DNA of 64,000 nt from Arthrobacter dokdonellae (GCF_003268655.1 NZ_CP029642.1:2728001-2792000), one strand, 5' to 3'. Shown: positions 27,962 to 40,129, counted from the stretch's first letter. Notes: a model not told the origin generated them from the sequence alone. Numbers and translations are program-made.

Positions 27962-29341
27962 TCAGCCCCGAATTTGCCCCTCCCCCTGGATGATCCACTT
28001 GGTGGTGGTCAGTTCCTTCAGGCCCATGGGGCCTCGGGCATGCAGTTTCTGTGTGGATATCCCGACCTCCGCGCCCAGCCCCAGCTCGCCGCCGTCCGTG
28101 AAGCGGGTGCTGGCATTGACAATGACGGCGGCCGAGTCGATCTCGGCAATGAACGTCTCGGCGTTGGCCAGGTCGTTGGTGAGGATGGCTTCGGTGTGGC
28201 CTGTGCTCCACCGGCGGATGTGCTTGATGGCCTCCGGCAGGGAATCGACCATCTTCACGGCCAGGTCCAGGTCCATGTACTCGGTCGCCCAGTCTTCGTC
28301 GGTGGCGGGGAAGCTCGTTGCGCCGGCGGGCACGAGCGGCGCGATGCGCTCGTCCACGTGGAGCCGCACCCCGGCGTCGGACAGGGCGGCAAGGACGGCG
28401 GAGATCGCGGTGGAATCCTTGTGCACCAGCAGTGTTTCCACGGTGTTGCACACGCTGGGCCGCTGGGTCTTGGCGTTGAGCAGGATGTCCACGCACATGT
28501 CTTCCTTGGCGCTGGCGTCTAGGAAGATGTGCACATTGCCCTCGCCGGTCTCTATGACCGGCACGGCTGAGTTTTGCACCACCGTTTGGATCAGCTCGCG
28601 CCCTCCACGGGGAATGAGCACGTCCACCTGGCCGCGGGCCTTCATGAGCAGGGTGGCGCCCTCCCGGCCGTACTTGTCGACGGACTGGACAGCGTCGGAG
28701 GGAAGCTTGACGGAATCGAGGGCGTCACGCAGGATCTCCAGCAGCGCCCCGTTTGTGTGGGCCGCCGCCGTCCCGCCACGCAGGATCACGGCGTTTCCGC
28801 TCTTGAGGGCCAGGCCGGCAATGTCCACGGTGACGTTGGGCCGGGCCTCGTAAATGGCGGCCACCACGCCCATGGGGACGTTGACCTGGCGCATGCGCAG
28901 GCCGTTGGGCAGGGTCTGGCCGCGTACCACGTTGCCCACCGGGTCCGGCAGGGTTGCCAGCTTGTCGAGCGCGTCGGCCAGGCCCTGGATGCGTTGTGGG
29001 GTCAGCGTGAGCCGGTCCAGCATGGCGGCTGAGGTGCCGTTTTCCCGGCCGGCGGCCACATCCTTGGCATTGGCGGCGAGGATGCGGTCCTGGCTGCCCA
29101 GCAGGGCCGAGGCGATGGCGCGCAGGCCCCTGTCCTTCCACGCACGGTTGGCTCCCGCCATGCGGCGCGATGCCCGGCGGGCCCGCTCGGTGATGCCGCG
29201 GACCTCGGCGGCGGCTGACCCGGAACCGGCAGCTTCGGCGCCGGCTGCCGGGGCCTGCAAGGCGCCCGCCTCGGGGAGTCCGCCCTGGCGCGCCCCTGTG
29301 GTTCCAGCTGTGCCGGTGTGTTCAACAATCTGCTCGGTCAT
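27962..29341 (-). CDS. proA: gamma-glutamyl phosphate reductase
   Basis: A 459-residue ProA, about 40 residues longer than the E. coli enzyme because of an Ala/Gly-rich N-terminus. VPMGVVAAIYEARPNVTVD and KSGNAVILRGG are cofactor segments. QRPSVCNTVETLLVH contains the catalytic cysteine. The C-terminus has FTDGGELGLGAEVGISTQKL. It reduces gamma-glutamyl phosphate to the semialdehyde in proline synthesis. The ATG at 29341 lies 70 nt after proB in the same orientation. Confidence 0.96.
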   Translation of the reverse strand: MTEQIVEHTGTAGTTGARQGGLPEAGALQAPAAGAEAAGSGSAAAEVRGITERARRASRRMAGANRAWKDRGLRAIASALLGSQDRILAANAKDVAAGRENGTSAAMLDRLTLTPQRIQGLADALDKLATLPDPVGNVVRGQTLPNGLRMRQVNVPMGVVAAIYEARPNVTVDIAGLALKSGNAVILRGGTAAAHTNGALLEILRDALDSVKLPSDAVQSVDKYGREGATLLMKARGQVDVLIPRGGRELIQTVVQNSAVPVIETGEGNVHIFLDASAKEDMCVDILLNAKTQRPSVCNTVETLLVHKDSTAISAVLAALSDAGVRLHVDERIAPLVPAGATSFPATDEDWATEYMDLDLAVKMVDSLPEAIKHIRRWSTGHTEAILTNDLANAETFIAEIDSAAVIVNASTRFTDGGELGLGAEVGISTQKLHARGPMGLKELTTTKWIIQGEGQIRG

Positions 29342-29411
29342 GCCCCAAGTCTAGGCCAAGCTCACCAACATTACGGGTGCGGTGATGAGGCGCTCACGGG
29401 TGCGCCGGTAC

Positions 29412-32202
<2,791 letters not shown>

Positions 32203-32252
32203 CTAGTCTGCGCGTAGTCGCCGGCACGTTGGGGCCGGTGTGTTAAAACACA

Positions 32253-32280
32253 GTGGAGCGGGCCAGCCGGCCCGCTCCAC
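32253..32280 (-). terminator. terminator or attenuator between rpmA and obg
   Basis: GTGGAGCGGGCC and GGCCCGCTCCAC form a perfect 12-bp stem with a 4-nt loop. On the minus strand TGTGTTTTAAC follows. It stands 18 nt beyond the rpmA stop and 93 nt before obg, and can split ribosomal-protein expression from the obg operon. TAGAAT about 45 nt before obg may be its own -10 element. Confidence 0.75.
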
Positions 32281-32298
32281 GTGCGAAAAGCTATTTTG

Positions 32299-32556
32299 TC
32301 AGACCGCAGCTGCGACGATGTTCACAACGCGGCGTCCGCGCCGCTGGCCGAACTCGACCGCACCGGCGTCCAGGGCGAACAGGGTGTCGTCCTTGCCGAT
32401 GCCCACGCCCGCACCGGGGTGGAAGTGGGTGCCGCGCTGGCGGACGATGATCTCGCCGGCCTTGACGACCTGACCGCCGAAGCGCTTCACCCCGAGGTAC
32501 TGAGCGTTGGAATCACGACCGTTGCGAGTGGAGCTCGCGCCCTTTTTATGTGCCAT
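32299..32556 (-). CDS. rpmA: 50S ribosomal protein bL27
   Basis: An 85-residue L27 with the standard N-terminus [20 protein letters not shown] and the [12 protein letters not shown] and [10 protein letters not shown] segments. The N-terminal arm reaches the peptidyl-transferase centre. It follows rplU by 63 nt, the universal L21-L27 order. There is no N-terminal extension of the Firmicutes type. Confidence 0.98.
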   Translation of the reverse strand: MAHKKGASSTRNGRDSNAQYLGVKRFGGQVVKAGEIIVRQRGTHFHPGAGVGIGKDDTLFALDAGAVEFGQRRGRRVVNIVAAAV

Positions 32557-32619
32557 TTGAATTGCCTACCTTTTGACTAAAGACTGTTGAAGAGGACCTG
32601 CTGCGACTGCGTAAGGAAA

Positions 32620-32928
32620 TTACGCGATCGAGGTGATCTTGACCTTGGACAGTTCCTGACGGTGGCCCTGACGCTTCTTGTAGCCGGTCTTGTTCTTGAA
32701 CTTCTGGATGACGATCTTCGGTCCGCGAAGATCCTCCAGCTTCTCAGCCGTAACCTTTACATTAGCCAGGTCCTTTGCGGCGGTGGTGAGCTTCTCACCA
32801 TCAACCAAGAGCAAAGCGGGCAGCTCAAGCGTGCTGCCGACTCCACCGGGGACGCGGTTCATGGTCACGTAGTCTCCGACGGAAACCTTTTCTTGACGGC
32901 CGCCTGCGCGGACAATCGCGTACACCAC
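32620..32928 (-). CDS. rplU: 50S ribosomal protein bL21
   Basis: A 102-residue L21 ([20 protein letters not shown] near the N-terminus; [19 protein letters not shown] near the end). The GTG at 32928 gives the standard length and N-terminus. Another GTG at 32940 would add four residues but has the purine-rich site GAGAGAA almost touching it, whereas 32928 has it at about 12 nt. It is the first gene of rplU-rpmA. Confidence 0.96.
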   Translation of the reverse strand: MVYAIVRAGGRQEKVSVGDYVTMNRVPGGVGSTLELPALLLVDGEKLTTAAKDLANVKVTAEKLEDLRGPKIVIQKFKNKTGYKKRQGHRQELSKVKITSIA

Positions 32929-33286
32929 TGGGGAACTCACTTCTCTCGACGTTTATTACAAAGAATTATTGTGCCTCAACGCCGTGGACCTCAATGGAGT
33001 TCTACCATGGAGTGGCTGCCCTCAGAGTTGGCGTAAGCACCGAAGACCAAGAATACGCTAATTCCAGCCCCGGCCGCAAATGAGACTGGCTCCGCGCTAC
33101 CGAAACGTAGGCATCGGGGTCGCTGCCCATCAGCCACGCCCGCTCAACGGAACCGTGCCCCATCACTCTAGCCGACATTTGGCGCAGACCGTGGGCTTCC
33201 CGGGCGTGGCGCGCAACTTTAAGCCGGCGCGGGCCAGTGGCGTTCGTCACGCTGCCCCTGCGGCCGGCCGGCCAGGCGCCGGCCGG
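32929..33286. other. intergenic region upstream of rplU, with hairpin after the thiamine gene
   Basis: No gene was found. The rplU promoter must lie here, in the AT-richer part near 32945-33070, but no confident -35/-10 pair stands out. At 33262-33285 a CCGGCC/GGCCGG palindrome directly follows the stop codon of the thiamine gene and is a likely terminator without a T-run. Confidence 0.5.
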
Positions 33287-34900
33287 TCAGGCGTAGAGCC
33301 GCGGCGCGTCAAAGAAATCCACTTCGTATTGCGCCGAGTTGCCAAAGGCCTCCCTCATGCGCTCCCGCTCCAGCGCGGAGCCCCGGCCCGCCGCGGCGTC
33401 GACGATTGCCACGGCCCGGGCCGCGGCCTCGGTGAAGGCGTCGTCCGCATACGTTTCCAGCCACTCACGGTATGGATGGACGCCCCCGTCCGTGCCGCCG
33501 TCGTGCTTCACAGCCCCTGCCGTCGGGCCGCCGCCCGCCCTCCTGAGTTCTGCCTTCCGGAGTTCGGCCGCCCGGTAGTCGGCATCGAGCACGCGGCCCA
33601 CCTCGGCGTACAGCCAGTAGCACGGCAGTACGGCGGCGGCCACTTCGGCGTAGCTGCCCGAGAAGGCAACGGCCTGGAGGTGGTCCACATAGTGCTTGGT
33701 CACGGGCCCCTGCGTCACGTCCACCGGGTGCCGACTAAGCCACTCGCGATGGAGCGAGAGTTCCACGGCCAGGCAGTTCTGCGCGCCGGCGGCCCAGAAG
33801 CGCTGCTCGTCCTCGGTGGGGGCCAAGGCACTGGCACGGGCAAGCACGCGCGAATACGCGTTGAGGTACTGCGCGTCCTGGGCCAGGTAGTAGGCAAAGT
33901 GCCGGCTGTCGAGCGAACCGGCGGTGAGGTCCTTGATGAAGTCCAGCGCAAAAAGGGCTTCACGCTGGGGTGCGATGTCGGCCCACAGCGACCGGCTGAA
34001 CGCGTCGGCGGCCGGCGGCCGGTTGGTCCACAGTTCGTGGAAGTGGTTGAGCGGCCCGTGCCCGTGCCCGAGGTCCAGCGCGTCCGCGGTGCGCAACGCC
34101 CCCGTCAGCCAGTCCTTGGCCCGCTTCACACTTTCGGGCCAGCTGCCGGTCTGTGCCTGCAGCGTGGCCAGCGCGGCGGACAGCGAACAGCCGGTGCCAT
34201 GCGTGTTGGCGGTGTCCACGCGCGGCCCCGCGAAAACCTCCACCGACCCGTCCGGGCCCAGCAGCGCATCGGGGCATTCGTCCCCGTCCAGATGCCCGCC
34301 CTTGACCAGCACGGCGATGCCGTGGGCCAGGGCCAGCGCCTTGCCCTGCTGCAGCGCAGCCTCCCACGTCGCGGCCTGGGGCTCGCCCGCCAGGACGCCC
34401 AATTCGACGAGGTTGGGCGTGGCCAGATGGGCGTGGCGGAGCAGGCGGAGCAGCGCTTCCCGGGCGTTCCCGTCCATGAGGTCGTCACCGCTGGTCGCCA
34501 CCATGACCGGGTCAAGCACGACGACGGGCGGCCGGGTTTTCGCCAGCCACTCCCCCACGGCGTCCATCACCCCGGCGTTGGCGAGCATGCCGATCTTGAC
34601 CGCGTCGATCGTGATGTCCGCTGAGAGGCTGTCAAGCTGCCGGGCGAGGAAGTCGGCCGGTGGCACATGGACGCCCTGCACCCCCCGGGTGTTCTGTGCG
34701 GTCAGCGCCGTGATGGCGGCCATGGCATAGCCACCGTGGGCGGAGATGGCCTTGATGTCGGCCTGGATGCCGGCGCCTCCCGAGGGGTCCGAGCCGGCGA
34801 TGCTGAGCACGTGCGGGGGCCGCGGCGCGCCGCCGGCACCCGCCGTCGGCTCCGCGGGCGGGAGGTGCCGGAGTGGTACGGGAGTGGCGGTGCTGTTCAA
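33287..34900 (-). CDS. thiD: bifunctional HMP/HMP-P kinase - TenA (thiaminase II) fusion
   Basis: A 537-residue fusion. Residues 40-300 are ThiD: VLSIAGSDPSGGAGIQADI, the DPVMVATSG segment, and NTHGTGCSLSAALA with the anion-hole GTGC. Residues 320-537 are TenA: LWADIAPQREALFALDFIKD, FAYYLAQDAQYLNAYSR, and VLPCYWLYAEVG with the active-site cysteine. ThiD phosphorylates hydroxymethylpyrimidine; TenA salvages aminopyrimidine from degraded thiamine. The TTG at 34900 has GAAGGGA 7 nt upstream, inside the 3' end of the TPP riboswitch, which allows the ribosome site to be hidden when TPP binds. A GTG at VLSIAGS is the alternative. Confidence 0.93.
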   Translation of the reverse strand: MNSTATPVPLRHLPPAEPTAGAGGAPRPPHVLSIAGSDPSGGAGIQADIKAISAHGGYAMAAITALTAQNTRGVQGVHVPPADFLARQLDSLSADITIDAVKIGMLANAGVMDAVGEWLAKTRPPVVVLDPVMVATSGDDLMDGNAREALLRLLRHAHLATPNLVELGVLAGEPQAATWEAALQQGKALALAHGIAVLVKGGHLDGDECPDALLGPDGSVEVFAGPRVDTANTHGTGCSLSAALATLQAQTGSWPESVKRAKDWLTGALRTADALDLGHGHGPLNHFHELWTNRPPAADAFSRSLWADIAPQREALFALDFIKDLTAGSLDSRHFAYYLAQDAQYLNAYSRVLARASALAPTEDEQRFWAAGAQNCLAVELSLHREWLSRHPVDVTQGPVTKHYVDHLQAVAFSGSYAEVAAAVLPCYWLYAEVGRVLDADYRAAELRKAELRRAGGGPTAGAVKHDGGTDGGVHPYREWLETYADDAFTEAAARAVAIVDAAAGRGSALERERMREAFGNSAQYEVDFFDAPRLYA

Positions 34901-34902
34901 GG

Positions 34903-34985
34903 GGACATCCCTTCGCCGGTGCTGGCCGGACAGGTTCAACGGGTCTTTTCTCAGCCGGCCCTCCTGGCCTGGCACCCCGTGTCGC
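34903..34985 (-). promoter_or_regulatory. TPP riboswitch (THI element)
   Basis: On the minus strand the leader reads ACACGGGGTGCC, then GGCTGAGA (CTGAGA at 34949-34954), ACCCGTTGAACCTG (TTGAACCTG at 34931-34939), and closes with GCGAAGGGATG. These are the conserved blocks of the TPP aptamer in order. The end of the aptamer overlaps the ribosome site of the ThiD-TenA gene, which suggests control of translation. Confidence 0.93.
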
Positions 34986-35020
34986 TCCCCACCCTAGCGC
35001 CGCCCCCGCCCGTTAAGGAA

Positions 35021-35091
35021 AACCGTGTGCCAGAAGGCGCCGTCCCACGACCGGATAGGGTCGATGGGACGTCACCTTCTGGCACACGGTT
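35021..35091 (-). terminator. long inverted repeat after rne
   Basis: Two 27-nt arms (35021-35047 and 35065-35091) match with two mismatches around a 17-nt loop; the outer part AACCGTGTGCCAGAAGG is perfect. The stem begins 10 nt beyond the rne stop, and TTTCCTT follows on the minus strand. It would end the rne transcript before the TPP leader. Its length is unusual for a plain terminator. Confidence 0.8.
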
Positions 35092-35101
35092 GAAGTCGGT
35101 G

Positions 35102-38100
35102 CTAGAGCTCCGAAGCCGGGACGCCGACGCCGAGCATGATGATCGGCGCCGCTTCCTTCGCGGCCGCGGCCTTCGGCTTGACGGCCGGCTGCGCGGCGCT
35201 GCTGTGCGCGGTGCCGCCCTGGCCGGCGGCGGTTTCCGAGGTGTCCACGCTCATGTCCGCCCCGCCTTGGGCGCTGCGGGCGCTGCGGTTGCGGCGCGGT
35301 CGGCGGGACCGCGGGCGGTCCGCTGCTTCACCGGCGTGCCCGTCGTGCGCGGCCTGGCTGGACGTCCCGCCGGTTCCCGCCGCGGGTTCCGTGCCGTGCA
35401 CCTGGGCGGGGGCCGCCGGGTTCTTCGGTCCGGCCAGCTGGTCCAAGGCCTGCGACAGGCCCGCCAACGCGGCCGCCTGCTCGGCGCGGTGCGCCTCGTC
35501 GTCGTGCCTGTGGCCGCGTGGCAGGGCCACTGCCTCCCCGCCCAGCGTCACTGTGGCCGTGCTGCCCAGGCTGGTCGGCAGGGTTTCCAGCGCGGCGGAT
35601 TCGCCGGCGTCGGCGTGTCCCGCACCGGTGTGTCCCGCGCCGGCGTGGCCCGCGTCAGTTTGTCCCGCGTCGGCGCGGCCTGCCTGCGGGCCCTCATGGT
35701 GCGCGGCAGCGGCGGCTGCGGCAATGCTGGCCAGCGCGGCGCGCGCCTGCGTGGCCTTTTGCAGCCGCTCGGCCTCCGTGGCCTCGTCAATGACGGGCGC
35801 CTCCACGTGGTCGTGCACGTCTTGGTGGTCGCCGTCCGGATGGGAACGGTTGCGGTTGCGCTTCCGTTCGCTGCGGGTGGAGCGGTTGGCGGTGCGTTCG
35901 GCCTCGCGGTGGTCGTTGCGGCCCGGCTGCGGATGGTGCTGCTCGGCGGCCACCGTGTGGACGCGGCGGTGCTCCACCGGGATTTCATGGGTGACCATGC
36001 CGCGCCCGGCGCAGGCCTCGCACTGCTCGCCAAACACTTCCAGCAGGCCGGTGCCCATGCGCTTTCGCGTCATCTGCACCAGGCCCAGGCTGGTGACCTC
36101 TGCCACCTGGTGCTTGGTCCTGTCGCGGCCCAGGCATTCGACCAGGCGGCGCAGCACCAGGTCGCGGTTGGATTCGAGGACCATGTCGATGAAGTCGATG
36201 ACGATGATGCCGCCGATGTCGCGCAGGCGCAGCTGGCGGACCACTTCCTCGGCCGCTTCCAGGTTGTTCTTGGTGACGGTTTCCTCGAGGTTGCCGCCGG
36301 AGCCGGTGAACTTTCCGGTGTTGACATCGACCACGGTCATGGCTTCGGTGCGGTCGATGACCAGCGAGCCGCCGGAAGGCAGGAACACCTTCCGTTCCAG
36401 GGCCTTGGAGATCTGCTCGTCGATGCGGTGGGCGCCGAAGATGTCCTCCGCCTTGGTCCACTTTTCCAGCCGGTCCAGCAGGTCCGGGGCCACGTAGGTG
36501 ACATAGGCCTCGATGGTGTCCCACGCTTCTTCGCCGGCGACGATCAGCTTGGTGAAGTCCTCGTTGAAGACGTCGCGGACCACCTTGATGGTCAGGTCGG
36601 GTTCGGCGTAGAGCATTTCCGGGGCGAGCGTCTTGGTGGATGTGGCCCGGGTGTTGATGCCTTCCCACTGGGCGCGCAGCCGGTTGATGTCGTTGGTGAG
36701 CTCTTGCTCGCTGGCGCCCTCGGCGGCGGTGCGGACGATGACGCCGGCGTCTTCCGGCAGGTGGTCCTTCAGGACGCGCTTGAGGCGGTTGCGTTCAACG
36801 TCGGGCAGCTTGCGGGAGATGCCCGTCATGGAGCCGCCGGGGACGTACACCAGGTAGCGCCCCGGCAGGGAGATCTGGCTGGTCAGGCGGGCGCCCTTGT
36901 GGCCCACCGGGTCCTTGGAGACCTGCACCAGCACGGAGTCGCCGGACTTGAGCGCGTTCTCGATGCGGCGCGGCTGTCCGTTCAGGTGCGCGCCGTCCCA
37001 GTCCACTTCACCGGCGTACAGGACGGCGTTGCGGCCGCGGCCGATGTCGACGAAAGCGGCCTCCATGCTCGGGAGCACGTTCTGGACCTTGCCCAGGTAG
37101 ACGTTGCCGATCAGCGAATCCTGCTGTGTCTTGGAGACAAAGTGCTCCGCCAGAATGCCGTCTTCGAGGACGCCGATCTGGATGCGGTCCTCATTTTGGC
37201 GAACCACCATGACCCGGTCCACGGATTCGCGGCGTGCAAGGAACTCGGCCTCGGTAATGACGGTGCGGCGGCGGCCGGAGTCGCGGGAATCGCGGCGGCG
37301 CTGCTTCTTGGCTTCCAGGCGGGTGGAGCCGCGCAGGCTGGTCACGCGGTTGGAGGCGCTCTGCGAGGATTCCACGGCCGTGCGCGGTGCCCTCACCTTC
37401 GTGACGGTGTTGGGCGGGTCCTCGTCGGTTCCGCCGGCCAGTTCCAGATCGGCGTCCCCGCGGCGGCGCCGACGCCGACGCCGGGAGGTGACACCGGCGG
37501 AATCCTCGGGGTGGTCCGCCTGCTCGTCTTCGTTGGAGCCGTCTCCCACGTCGTCGCCGGTCTCGGACGACTTATTGCGGCGGTTGCGGTTGCGCCCCCG
37601 GCCCCGGCGGTTTTCCTGAGTGTCCTCGGCGTCACCGGCGTCGCGCTCTTCCACCTGCTGGGCCGCGGCCTGGGGCGGGGTCGTCACGGCCAGGCTGAGG
37701 TCCGGGGCCAGGAACAGGGCGGAAACGCCGGCGCCCGGGGCCAGGAACGGCGAGTCCGCAGACGGCCGCGTGTTGGCCTCGGGCTCCGTCCCGGTGGTGG
37801 CGGCTGTGTGCCCGGCCGAGTCGTTCGAGGGTTCGCTGGCGTTCCTTGCAGCCGCATCGGCGGTGCCGGCGGTGCCGACGGTTTCAGCCGCATCGGCGGT
37901 GCCGGCGGTTTCAGCCGTGGCGGCACCGGAACCGTGCCCAAAGACCCCGGCGTCGGGTGTTGAAGCGTCATGGCCCGGGGCCTCCGATGTATCGGCGGCG
38001 GCTTCCCGCGGGGCCTTCCCGGCAGCCTTCGCTGCGGCCGGCCTGCGCCGGCTGCGCGTGGTCCTGGCGCCGAGGGAAGCTTCGTCCGCGGACGCTTCCA

Positions 38101-38959
38101 TCGCGGCAGCCTGCGGCACAGGGGTTTCCTGGGCAGGGGCTGACTGGGCGGGCGCTTCCAGAACAGTGTCCGGGACTTCGCCCTCCGCTGCCGGGAGGGC
38201 CGCCGCGCCGGCCTTGGCGCGGCTGCGGCGGACCGGCGCCTTCCTCGCGGGCGCGGCTCCCCCGGCGGGGGCCGCTTCCCCGGCGGGGGCCGCTTCCACG
38301 GCCGCTGGCTCGGCTGCGCCGGCGGCGGGAGCGGCTACTGCGGCGGCGGGAGGCGCGGCAACCACCGGTGCGGTGCTGCTGTGCCCCAGGGAAAGTTCGC
38401 CCTGCACAGCTTCGGGGGCCGGAGCGGTAACGGGAGCCGTGGCGCGGCGGCGCGGGGCCCGCTTGGCGGGCGCCTTCTGCGCCGCTGCTGCGGTTTCACG
38501 TGTTGCCGATGGGGCTGCGGCGGGTGCGGAGTCGGCACCCGTGCCCAGCGGCCGGCCATTCACCGATTCAGCGGTCCCGTCGGTGGCGGCCAGTCCGTCC
38601 AAGAGGTTGGGAAGGTCCTGCGCAGTCACCTTCTTCGCCCGGCTGCGCCGTGCGGGTGCGTTCTTGGCCGGGGCAGCGGCAGGTTCGGCAGCGGTCCCAC
38701 CAGAAATGTCAAGGACCGCCTCGGACCCTGCTGCCTCCGACCTTGACGCGCTCGGCGCCCCTGCGGACCTTGATGCGCTCGGCACCCCTGCGGATGCGGC
38801 GGAAGTGTCGGTCACCTTGGCTGTGGCGCGGCGCGAACGGCGCGCCTTGGGGGATGCCGGCGTCGTGCCGTCAGCCGGACCGCCAAAGGAGGCGTCCCCC
38901 GCGGCGGCGCTGCCTGCAGTTGTTTCGTTTGATTCTGTTGAGGGCTGGTCTTTATCCAT
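35102..38959 (-). CDS. rne: ribonuclease E/G family endoribonuclease
   Basis: A 1285-residue RNase E with the actinobacterial layout: about 580 residues of Ala/Pro/Arg-rich disordered N-terminus, an S1 domain near 610-690 (GNVYLGKVQNVLPSMEAAFV), the catalytic core with VDVNTGKFTG and IIVIDFIDM (the metal aspartates), the zinc-link CEACAGRG near 980, and a 290-residue disordered tail. It processes rRNA, tRNA and mRNA and may organise a degradosome through its flanks. The ATG at 38959 is chosen; the short upstream extension lacks support. Confidence 0.94.
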   Translation of the reverse strand: MDKDQPSTESNETTAGSAAAGDASFGGPADGTTPASPKARRSRRATAKVTDTSAASAGVPSASRSAGAPSASRSEAAGSEAVLDISGGTAAEPAAAPAKNAPARRSRAKKVTAQDLPNLLDGLAATDGTAESVNGRPLGTGADSAPAAAPSATRETAAAAQKAPAKRAPRRRATAPVTAPAPEAVQGELSLGHSSTAPVVAAPPAAAVAAPAAGAAEPAAVEAAPAGEAAPAGGAAPARKAPVRRSRAKAGAAALPAAEGEVPDTVLEAPAQSAPAQETPVPQAAAMEASADEASLGARTTRSRRRPAAAKAAGKAPREAAADTSEAPGHDASTPDAGVFGHGSGAATAETAGTADAAETVGTAGTADAAARNASEPSNDSAGHTAATTGTEPEANTRPSADSPFLAPGAGVSALFLAPDLSLAVTTPPQAAAQQVEERDAGDAEDTQENRRGRGRNRNRRNKSSETGDDVGDGSNEDEQADHPEDSAGVTSRRRRRRRRGDADLELAGGTDEDPPNTVTKVRAPRTAVESSQSASNRVTSLRGSTRLEAKKQRRRDSRDSGRRRTVITEAEFLARRESVDRVMVVRQNEDRIQIGVLEDGILAEHFVSKTQQDSLIGNVYLGKVQNVLPSMEAAFVDIGRGRNAVLYAGEVDWDGAHLNGQPRRIENALKSGDSVLVQVSKDPVGHKGARLTSQISLPGRYLVYVPGGSMTGISRKLPDVERNRLKRVLKDHLPEDAGVIVRTAAEGASEQELTNDINRLRAQWEGINTRATSTKTLAPEMLYAEPDLTIKVVRDVFNEDFTKLIVAGEEAWDTIEAYVTYVAPDLLDRLEKWTKAEDIFGAHRIDEQISKALERKVFLPSGGSLVIDRTEAMTVVDVNTGKFTGSGGNLEETVTKNNLEAAEEVVRQLRLRDIGGIIVIDFIDMVLESNRDLVLRRLVECLGRDRTKHQVAEVTSLGLVQMTRKRMGTGLLEVFGEQCEACAGRGMVTHEIPVEHRRVHTVAAEQHHPQPGRNDHREAERTANRSTRSERKRNRNRSHPDGDHQDVHDHVEAPVIDEATEAERLQKATQARAALASIAAAAAAAHHEGPQAGRADAGQTDAGHAGAGHTGAGHADAGESAALETLPTSLGSTATVTLGGEAVALPRGHRHDDEAHRAEQAAALAGLSQALDQLAGPKNPAAPAQVHGTEPAAGTGGTSSQAAHDGHAGEAADRPRSRRPRRNRSARSAQGGADMSVDTSETAAGQGGTAHSSAAQPAVKPKAAAAKEAAPIIMLGVGVPASEL

Positions 38960-39349
38960 TTGTGGCGTTACTTTCGCGCCGCCGCCGCACCCCCACATCG
39001 GGTGCCGCGGGCGGCAGATGTGCCAGCACCCGCGGGCGCTGGCGGAAGTCGTCTAATTGCTTCCTTCCGCGGCACCACCTTTATACGGGTGCGCAAGCTC
39101 GAAGGCAGCCAATGGCCTGCCGCAGTTGTCTGCGTGGGACCGCCCGGTGGATGGCTTCCATGGAATGGAGCGTCGTCACCGGCAATCCCGAGGGCCTGCC
39201 ATTGGACCAAAAGGCGCATGTGGATCGCCGATCAGCCACCTTCATTGTCTCATACGCCGCCGCGCCCGGGGCGTTGGCAGGCACGGCGCGCCAAGATTGC
39301 CACGCTACAATCAGGACAACAATCGACCAGTCCCACAGAAAAGGCCTCC
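38960..39349. promoter_or_regulatory. divergent region between rne and the VKOR gene
   Basis: No gene was supported in 390 nt. TACAAT at 39306-39311 is a good -10 for the VKOR gene. The half next to rne has GC-rich hairpin-forming sequence (GGTGCCGCGGG... near 39000, paired with GCACCCGCGG) that could be part of an rne leader, a known site of RNase E self-control in other bacteria. Confidence 0.5.
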
Positions 39350-39982
39350 ATGTCGAGCCCCACCACCTCCGCGCGCCCCGCCGATGCCGCCGTGCCAGCC
39401 CTGGTGCGGGCCAGACCGTTCGGCTGGTTCCTGGTCATCACCGGCGTGGTGGCCTGGATTGCCTCGGCCACGCTGGTGCTGGAGCGCCTGGAACTCTACA
39501 CAAACCCGCACGCGAAGATCAGCTGCGACATCAACTCGTGGATCTCCTGCGGCGACGTCATGCAAACCGCCCAGGCCGCGATCTTGGGCTTCCCCAACCC
39601 GTTCATCGGCCTGGTGGCCTTCGCGGTGGTCATCACCACCGGCGCGGTGCTGCTGGCCGGCGCGGATCTCGCGCGCTGGTACTGGATCGGCCTCCAGGCG
39701 GGGATCACGCTCGGCATGGTGCTTATCTGCTGGTTCTTCACCCAGGCCGTGTATGTGCTGGCTATCCTGTGCCCGTACTGCATGGTGGTGTGGTCCATGA
39801 TGATTCCGCTGTTTGTCTGGACCACGGTGCGCAACCTCAAGCACGGCGTCATTCCGGCCGGTCCCGGCGTCGCCAAGTTCGCCTCCGACTGGGCCTGGGT
39901 CATCGTCGGCCTGGCCTACCTGGGCGTCATTGCCGCCATCTTCTTCAAGTTCATGCACGTGATCATCCCCTCCAACGCCTGA
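39350..39982 (+). CDS. vitamin K epoxide reductase (VKOR) family protein
   Basis: A 210-residue membrane protein with five predicted spans. SCDINSWISCGDV holds the loop cysteine pair and LCPYCMVVW the active-site CxxC. Bacterial VKORs reoxidise DsbA-type proteins outside the membrane and pass electrons to a quinone, serving disulfide formation in exported proteins. The fusion to thioredoxin seen in some relatives is absent. It stands alone between rne and ndk and is followed by a strong terminator. Confidence 0.93.
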   Translation: MSSPTTSARPADAAVPALVRARPFGWFLVITGVVAWIASATLVLERLELYTNPHAKISCDINSWISCGDVMQTAQAAILGFPNPFIGLVAFAVVITTGAVLLAGADLARWYWIGLQAGITLGMVLICWFFTQAVYVLAILCPYCMVVWSMMIPLFVWTTVRNLKHGVIPAGPGVAKFASDWAWVIVGLAYLGVIAAIFFKFMHVIIPSNA

Positions 39983-40058
39983 TTCCTGGGTGGTCCCACG
40001 CCCACGACGGGCCCGTCGCGAGCCTGCGGGCAGTGGCAGCGGCTGGGGAACGACGCCG

Positions 40059-40095
40059 AAGGGCACCTCCCAGCCGGGAGGTGCCCTTTCGTTTG
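40059..40095 (+). terminator. terminator of the VKOR gene
   Basis: AAGGGCACCTCCC and GGGAGGTGCCCTT form a 13-bp perfect stem around AGCC, followed by TTCGTTT. It lies between convergent VKOR and ndk genes and, with A's on the other side (AACGAAAGGG on the minus strand), may serve mostly the plus strand. Confidence 0.88.
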
Positions 40096-40129
40096 CGGCC
40101 CGCTTTTGCCGCATCGCGGAGGTTGCCGT

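Noticed and set aside
34667..37963. 1098-codon plus-strand frame opposite the thiamine gene and rne
   Set aside because: It crosses two unrelated genes, the riboswitch and the terminator; this cannot be a real gene.
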